Part shown: in pieces, positions 59,440-64,000 of the stretch
How positions within the stretch are numbered: position 1 is the first letter of the stretch
How the letters are laid out: each line of letters starts with the position of its first letter
Origin: Diphasiastrum complanatum
Lineage: Eukaryota; Streptophyta; Lycopodiopsida; Lycopodiales; Lycopodiaceae
DNA: 64,000 bases
Direction of reading: 5' to 3'
NCBI GenBank assembly: GCA_029204225.1
Contig: CM055095.1
Location: 56,019,790 to 56,083,789, forward strand
Notes under the pieces: model-generated
Databases searched by the model: none
Told to the model about the DNA's origin: nothing
What the model saw: the letters and a program-made list of their open reading frames with translations, nothing else
Program-made: the position numbers and the translations under genes

Positions 59440-60232
59440 AATTTCAATTCATCATTGCATGGTGGGACCTGCTAGATTTTGCCCAATTCCACCCAAAATT
59501 CTCGGCTTGCCCTATGGTGCTTGTGAATGCCCGATGAATTTTGCCCGATTCCACGCCAAAATACTTTGACTTGTCCCACTAAGCTCGTCGGTTCTGGTGG
59601 AATGGACTCAAACCTAGCCAAATTTCTCTATATGCAATTGGAGGATGGTTTTCTAGATATCTCGGCTTGTAGTCGATGGATGTTTTGCTAAATTTCTCTA
59701 ACATTAGGCTTATTTCAAAATTAACTTTCAATTTTTTACGAAAAAAATTGTGAAAATTAGACTTTCGATTAGTCGTGGGACTTGTCAAGGATTGTGGTTA
59801 ATTCCACCCAAAATTCAATTCTTTGGGGCTTGATGGATGTTTTTTTTTAACACCGCCCACGTGTGGGTGAGGTTTGAACTTGGGTGATCGATCCCACACC
59901 AAGAACCCTCTACCACCACACCACACCACATCACACCACACCAAGAACCCTCTACCACTACACCACACCACACCGAGGAGGATGGTTCCGGTGTTTTTGC
60001 TAGATTCTGCTCAAAATCTTGCTCGCCCTACGAGCTCATGTAATTTTGGGTGGAACATTCAGTATATTCAAACCTAGGAGGCCAGGCCCATTCCTCTTAT
60101 GTACTTGGAAGTTGGAGGATGTCTGGCTAAATATGTCAGGCTATATAGTTGACGTATGTCCCTCTATATGTAGTTGGCGGATGTCCTGCTAAATTTATCG
60201 GCTTGTAGTTGGCGGATGTTCCTCTATATGTT
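59440..60232. repeat. Diverged tandem units (GGCGGATGT...GCTAAATTT) and CACCA minisatellite
   Basis: Units with the pattern cggcttgtagttggcggatg followed by ctgctaaattt recur near 59620, 59670, 60120, 60170 and 60205, with strong divergence. Inside the block, at 59895-59974, a minisatellite repeats CACACCAAGAACCCTCTACC twice among CCACA units. Confidence 0.6.
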
Positions 60233-60300
60233 GTGGGGCCCGCTATTTTGGCGAGCCCTTGGGCCCTTTTCTCGAAGGCAAACCTGCAACTAAATATGGA

Positions 60301-61359
60301 TAGCCAGGTAGCTAGCTAGATTAGACCAGCGTTAGCGTAGCTTCTTCGTATCTTTCTTCCTTGAATCCTTGCCTTTCGTTTTGCTGTCTTTTTTGCTTGG
60401 ATTTGGATCGGAACATGCTGGATCTTGAATGCTCGCGTGAGCCTGCCATGGACGTCGGGCGTCTCAGATCGGTAGTGTGATGCTCAGTGATAAGCACCAG
60501 TTCTTTGCTGGTTCGACACAGCATCTCGTGAAGTGTGCAATGGAGCAGCGTTGGGAATCTTAGCATATGCCGTTGTTGGCGGTATGTAAGATATTTCTTC
60601 TCATTATTCTGCTGGCTTTAGCTCCCGTCCCTGTGCCGGCCCTGGCATTCTTGCATGTGGAGCCTGTATCTGATGGCAGGACTTGGTTTATGTATGCGTC
60701 GTCTTGTGTTGCCCGCTTGGCATTCTTCTTCCTCGAGCTTTACATTTCGCCTGATAGAGGTTTTCTTTCTTCGTTATGTGTTGACATTTTACCTCTCTTC
60801 ATAATCTAGATTTACTTTCGAAATGATTCAAGTGCTTTCGAGCCATTTATTTTGGCTGCCTCGTATTGCTCGTATGTTACCTGTCTTACGCATCCTGAAT
60901 TACTCCTTAAAGATCCATTTGATTCTGCTTAAGTCTTAGTTATTTCAAAGCCGCTCAACTTTGCTTATCTTGCATTCTTAAGTTAACCTCTTTGAAGATC
61001 TATAAGCGTTCTGCATTATCTTCTGTTGCTTCATGTCGGTATCTGTATATCTCCGTCAACGATCTATTCCCGCACTTCATTTCATTTAGTTTCTTTCTTT
61101 CGTTTTCCCTTACGATGCCGTAGATAATCGAGCCATAAACTCAGGTCGCTGCTCGTATTGCCTTCTGTTTCTATCCCTATAAGCTTTACGTCTGGCAAGA
61201 TATATAGGCGTTTTACCATAAGTTGTACAAGCAGTTTTTTAGCTTCCGTTCTTGGATCTTCACCTTTCACCCCGGAATTCTGTTCGAATAGTTTCTGAAA
61301 GTCTGAGCGTCTTATTGTCTGATCGAGTTTATTTTTGGTCAGAAAGTTCAGTTGGCTTC
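60301..61359 (+). promoter_or_regulatory. Presumed promoter and 5' UTR of the ARM-repeat gene
   Basis: No retroelement or other gene is visible in the 1.06 kb before the ATG. The sequence is T-rich in the last 600 bases, as in transcribed plant leaders. No distinct TATA box or transcription start could be fixed. Open frames at 60321-60566 and 60567-60809 show no domain. Confidence 0.35.
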
Positions 61360-62623
61360 ATGTCAGATATCGCCGTCAAGAAATTCAACTCTATTCTGCC
61401 GTCCGAGAGGCGAAATAGTTGTATCAAGAAAGGTACCATGAAGGTAATGCTAGATCCCCCAAATGACGAAAATCTACATACCATTCAGAGCGTGAGCAGG
61501 TCAAACGGCAGTATTGCATCTAAAGTCTCTTGCGGAGGTCTTTCTGGGCACTTTGAAGCTCCTGCTGATCCAATTGCTCAAGAGATCGAGTACATTCCTT
61601 CTGAAGATCTGACGCCAATAGGAGATGTTGAAAAAAGCCTTCTTGTATGTCACTTACCGTTCCACTGTTCTGACCTTAGTTGGACTTTTTTGCTACATAT
61701 GGCGTAGTAAGCTGTAATGGTTGTTTTACTTGTCAGTTGCCAGCAAGCCACGATGAAATGACTGGCTTAGAATATGCTCACATTCAATAAATGTGAATGT
61801 CGCAATTGATGCAGACGCTGTTGCACAGGTTGGATTCGAAAGAATGGTTAACGGTTTTGGAAGCTCTCAATCACGTTCGACAGCTTTCAATTTTCAATGC
61901 CTCGGAAATGGTTGATATACTGTAAGTCTCTCTGCTCAAAACGGCTAGCACTTCTGTTAGGTTCACCTGAAGGCAATTGAAGGAGACCTTCATGTCGTGA
62001 ACACAATTTTATCTTATTTCAATTGAATCAATTGCGCATGGTGTTTGGAATTAGTTTGTCTTGTTGTGGCCAGTATCTTAATCTGCCCGAACTTGCTAAT
62101 TTGGTATTCAATATCACTTCAAATTCGTACGCTACAAATTACTGATATGAAAGCTTGGAAAGCAGGAATGCTGTTGTCTCTTTGGTTATCAAGGCTATGA
62201 AGAACCCAAGGAGTGCACTCTGTAAGACAGCAATCATGACCTCTGCCGACTTATTGAAAGCTTACTCGGATCAATTGCTGGAAACTTTTGACCCGCTAGT
62301 AAGTATGCTATCTTCTTTTAGTAAGTGATATATTGAAGCTGGTTTTAAATGATTCTTAGAATATTTCTTGTATCCAGATGTTGTCCGTTCTTTTCAACGT
62401 TTATTGGCCATTATGTTTCCTTTCACAGCTGTTGCAGCTACTGTTGAAGGCATCACAAGATAAGAAGTTCGTCTGCGAAGAAGCAGAAAGAGCACTGTTC
62501 GGAATGACGACATGGATTACTCCAAATCCTTTGCTGCAAAAGTTGGAACCTTACGTCACACACCGCAATCCACGGGTTCGGGCCAAGGCTGCCATTTGTG
62601 TCAGCAAGAGTGTTTCAAGGCTG
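61360..62623 (+). CDS. ARM/HEAT-repeat (TOG-like) protein, 5' part of the gene (4 exons seen)
   Basis: Exons 61360-61644, 61815-61921, 62154-62298 and 62429-62623 join with GT-AG introns and matching phases, giving 244 codons. After a Ser-rich, probably disordered N-terminus, the fold starts at LLHRLDSKEWLTVLEALNHVRQL. It continues through VIKAMKNPRSALCKTAIMTSADLL, LLQLLLKASQDKKFVCEEAERAL and YVTHRNPRVRAKAAICVSKSVS. These helical repeats match a conserved plant ARM-repeat family related to TOG/TOGARAM tubulin-binding arrays; microtubule association is inferred from the family. ATG 61360 is the first in frame. The remaining repeats and stop codon are not found to position 64000, so the next intron is at least 1.4 kb. 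Confidence 0.88.
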
Positions 62624-64000
62624 GTACTTTTCTTTTTAACCTATCGTTTACTGGGAAACGTGATCTCTGGAACCACAAGTTATATCCTAGGAAGTTGTCT
62701 CTCCCTTCCGCTCCTCTCTCTAGACTAAGTAGAAAATCCTTTTTAATACTTGTAAAATCAACCTTTTGATTGTTTGTAGATCTCTTCTTTTCACAATGCA
62801 CTGTCGATGGGGTTTGCAGTGATTCTTTTTTTTTACTGTATTTTCTAGTGACAAAGTAGTCTGAGTCTACAGATTCTTGAAACATAATGTTTACGCCTCT
62901 TTTGAAATGTAGTAGTGTGTTTGTTGAGAATAAATGCATTCAAAATTCCAGCTCAAAAGTGTGGTCATATGTCAAATAATTAAGAATGAGAAATTCAGAA
63001 GTTCCTTCTTTAATCTAGTTCAATATATTGTCTAACTTGCAAGGACATAGACCTATAACCATATAATGCAAAGGTAGCTGAGAGACATGCTTGAAAGTTG
63101 GAGTCCTTTTTAGGCTGTAAGTCCTTGCAAGAGATCTGCCACTTTTGTCATGGATGTTGCTCTATGTAGTGTGGAGGACTTATAGACTGAATACATCTAG
63201 GCATGGATAATACTGGATACACTAGAGACAATGTTGACCTCAGATGGTGTTTTTAGATCAGCGGGATGGAGATCCTATTGATGAGGCTACATGGAAGCTT
63301 ATTGATGTTTTTGTTCACATTGCACTTTCACAAGAGTAGGCTCAAGCTCTTGTTGCTACTATACAATTGAAGGTGTCAGAAGATCCTTAATTTAGTTGCA
63401 AGGGCTATCGACTTGAGGATTATTACAATAGCTGTCTTTTCTATAAATTCTGCTCTGCCCACATCGAGGGCTATTTTTTTAGTAGGGGAAGTTACGGACG
63501 ATATCATATTGGTCAATGTTGATATTTGGGAATTTTCTTTGATCACTGGGTCCATCAACTTCTCCACTGTTATTTTTTATAGATGTTACAGCCTCTAGAG
63601 TAACTCGTAGGTTACGTCACTTTGTCATTTGGGCCCCATTTTTCCTTCATTGATTGTTTCCTGGAAGGTTCCATTAGGATCCTTGAGAGCAGTATAATTA
63701 GAGTAGTAGCTGCTAGTGAGACAGTATCTCATGTGATTCATTCTTTGAGCTCAATATAGGTGACTTATTTACAGTTCTTTTAAGGATCCATCATGATCGG
63801 CAGTGGGATACTGAGAAGCATTGTGTGTGGAAGGTGCCGCCGAAAGGTGGCATGGGTGGAGGTGGAAGTGCTGGTGATGATGGGGGTTGCAGTAGAGGAG
63901 GATGGCCTGGATGTTGCAGCAAAGGAGGATGGTGGATTGGTGGAAGGGGGTGCCTGCCTGAGGTTCTTGCAGCCTAGGGTTGGGAGTTGCTGTTGGTTTC
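62624..64000. other. Intron of the ARM-repeat gene or downstream DNA, with a possible chromodomain scrap
   Basis: Starts with the donor GTACTT. Around 63246-63340 the plus strand reads MVFLDQRDGDPIDEATWKLIDVF before a stop. The DEATW segment resembles the end of a gypsy chromodomain, but support is thin. Nothing else was recognised. The last 150 bases are G-rich (GGTGGAGGTGG). Confidence 0.4.

Larger units (their letters stand above)
56731..60300. other. Intergenic with simple repeats, no gene recognised
   Basis: Contains a GA microsatellite, a T/G homopolymer pair, a CCACA-type minisatellite and diverged tandem units, each listed separately. No recognisable coding region. Confidence 0.55.

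Noticed and set aside
60321-60809. Two 80-codon open frames upstream of the ARM-repeat gene
   Set aside because: No domain or homology recognised; they lie in presumed promoter and leader DNA.

Overview
The window looks like nuclear DNA of a land plant with a large, repeat-rich genome. It has spliced plant genes with long introns, plant-type LTR retrotransposons (Ty3/gypsy and Ty1/copia), many di-nucleotide microsatellites and a PLS-type PPR remnant. The PPR wording and a remnant of a non-seed-plant-style ParB-like/DUF7869-like gene lean towards a fern, but the sequence alone does not prove this.

Three host genes are well supported. (1) A phytocystatin with a legumain-inhibitor-type C-terminal extension, four exons on the minus strand, 9851-11364. 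(2) An aldo-keto reductase of the voltage-gated K+ channel beta-subunit (KAB1) type, four exons on the plus strand, 33947-51017, 328 aa and apparently intact, with introns of about 11.4 kb and 4.6 kb filled with retroelements. (3) The 5' part of an ARM/HEAT (TOG-like) repeat gene, plus strand, exons from 61360 to 62623, whose 3' end is not found in the window. A PPR gene fragment with an internal duplication lies at 6570-7115.

Layout. 1-4911: partial gypsy-type element on the minus strand (protease, gag, long leader, tRNA-Asp-type primer site, 5' LTR). 4912-9850: microsatellites, PPR remnant, non-coding. 9851-11700: cystatin gene and promoter. 11700-14200: intergenic. 14208-22225: long AT-rich leader-like stretch, a gag related to the first element, an unrecognised coiled-coil-like ORF and an LTR. 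22226-25135: internally deleted copia element. 25460-30720: decayed multi-exon gene with a ParB-like N-terminus and a DUF7869-like core, with a tRNA-like sequence inside. 30721-33800: intergenic and KAB1 upstream region. 33800-51017: KAB1, with gypsy fragments, a complete copia element nested in an older copia, and a third copia fragment in its introns. 51018-54728: intergenic. 54729-56730: gypsy pol remnant split by a solo LTR. 56731-60300: intergenic, simple repeats. 60300-64000: ARM-repeat gene region.

The main unexplained signals are two: short motifs with the core GCGARRGTT scattered in both orientations through the non-coding leaders of two related gag-bearing elements, and the decayed ParB-like/DUF7869-like gene, which may be a transposase-like gene of an incompletely described mobile element. 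No CRISPR array, rRNA or bacterial-type operon was seen.
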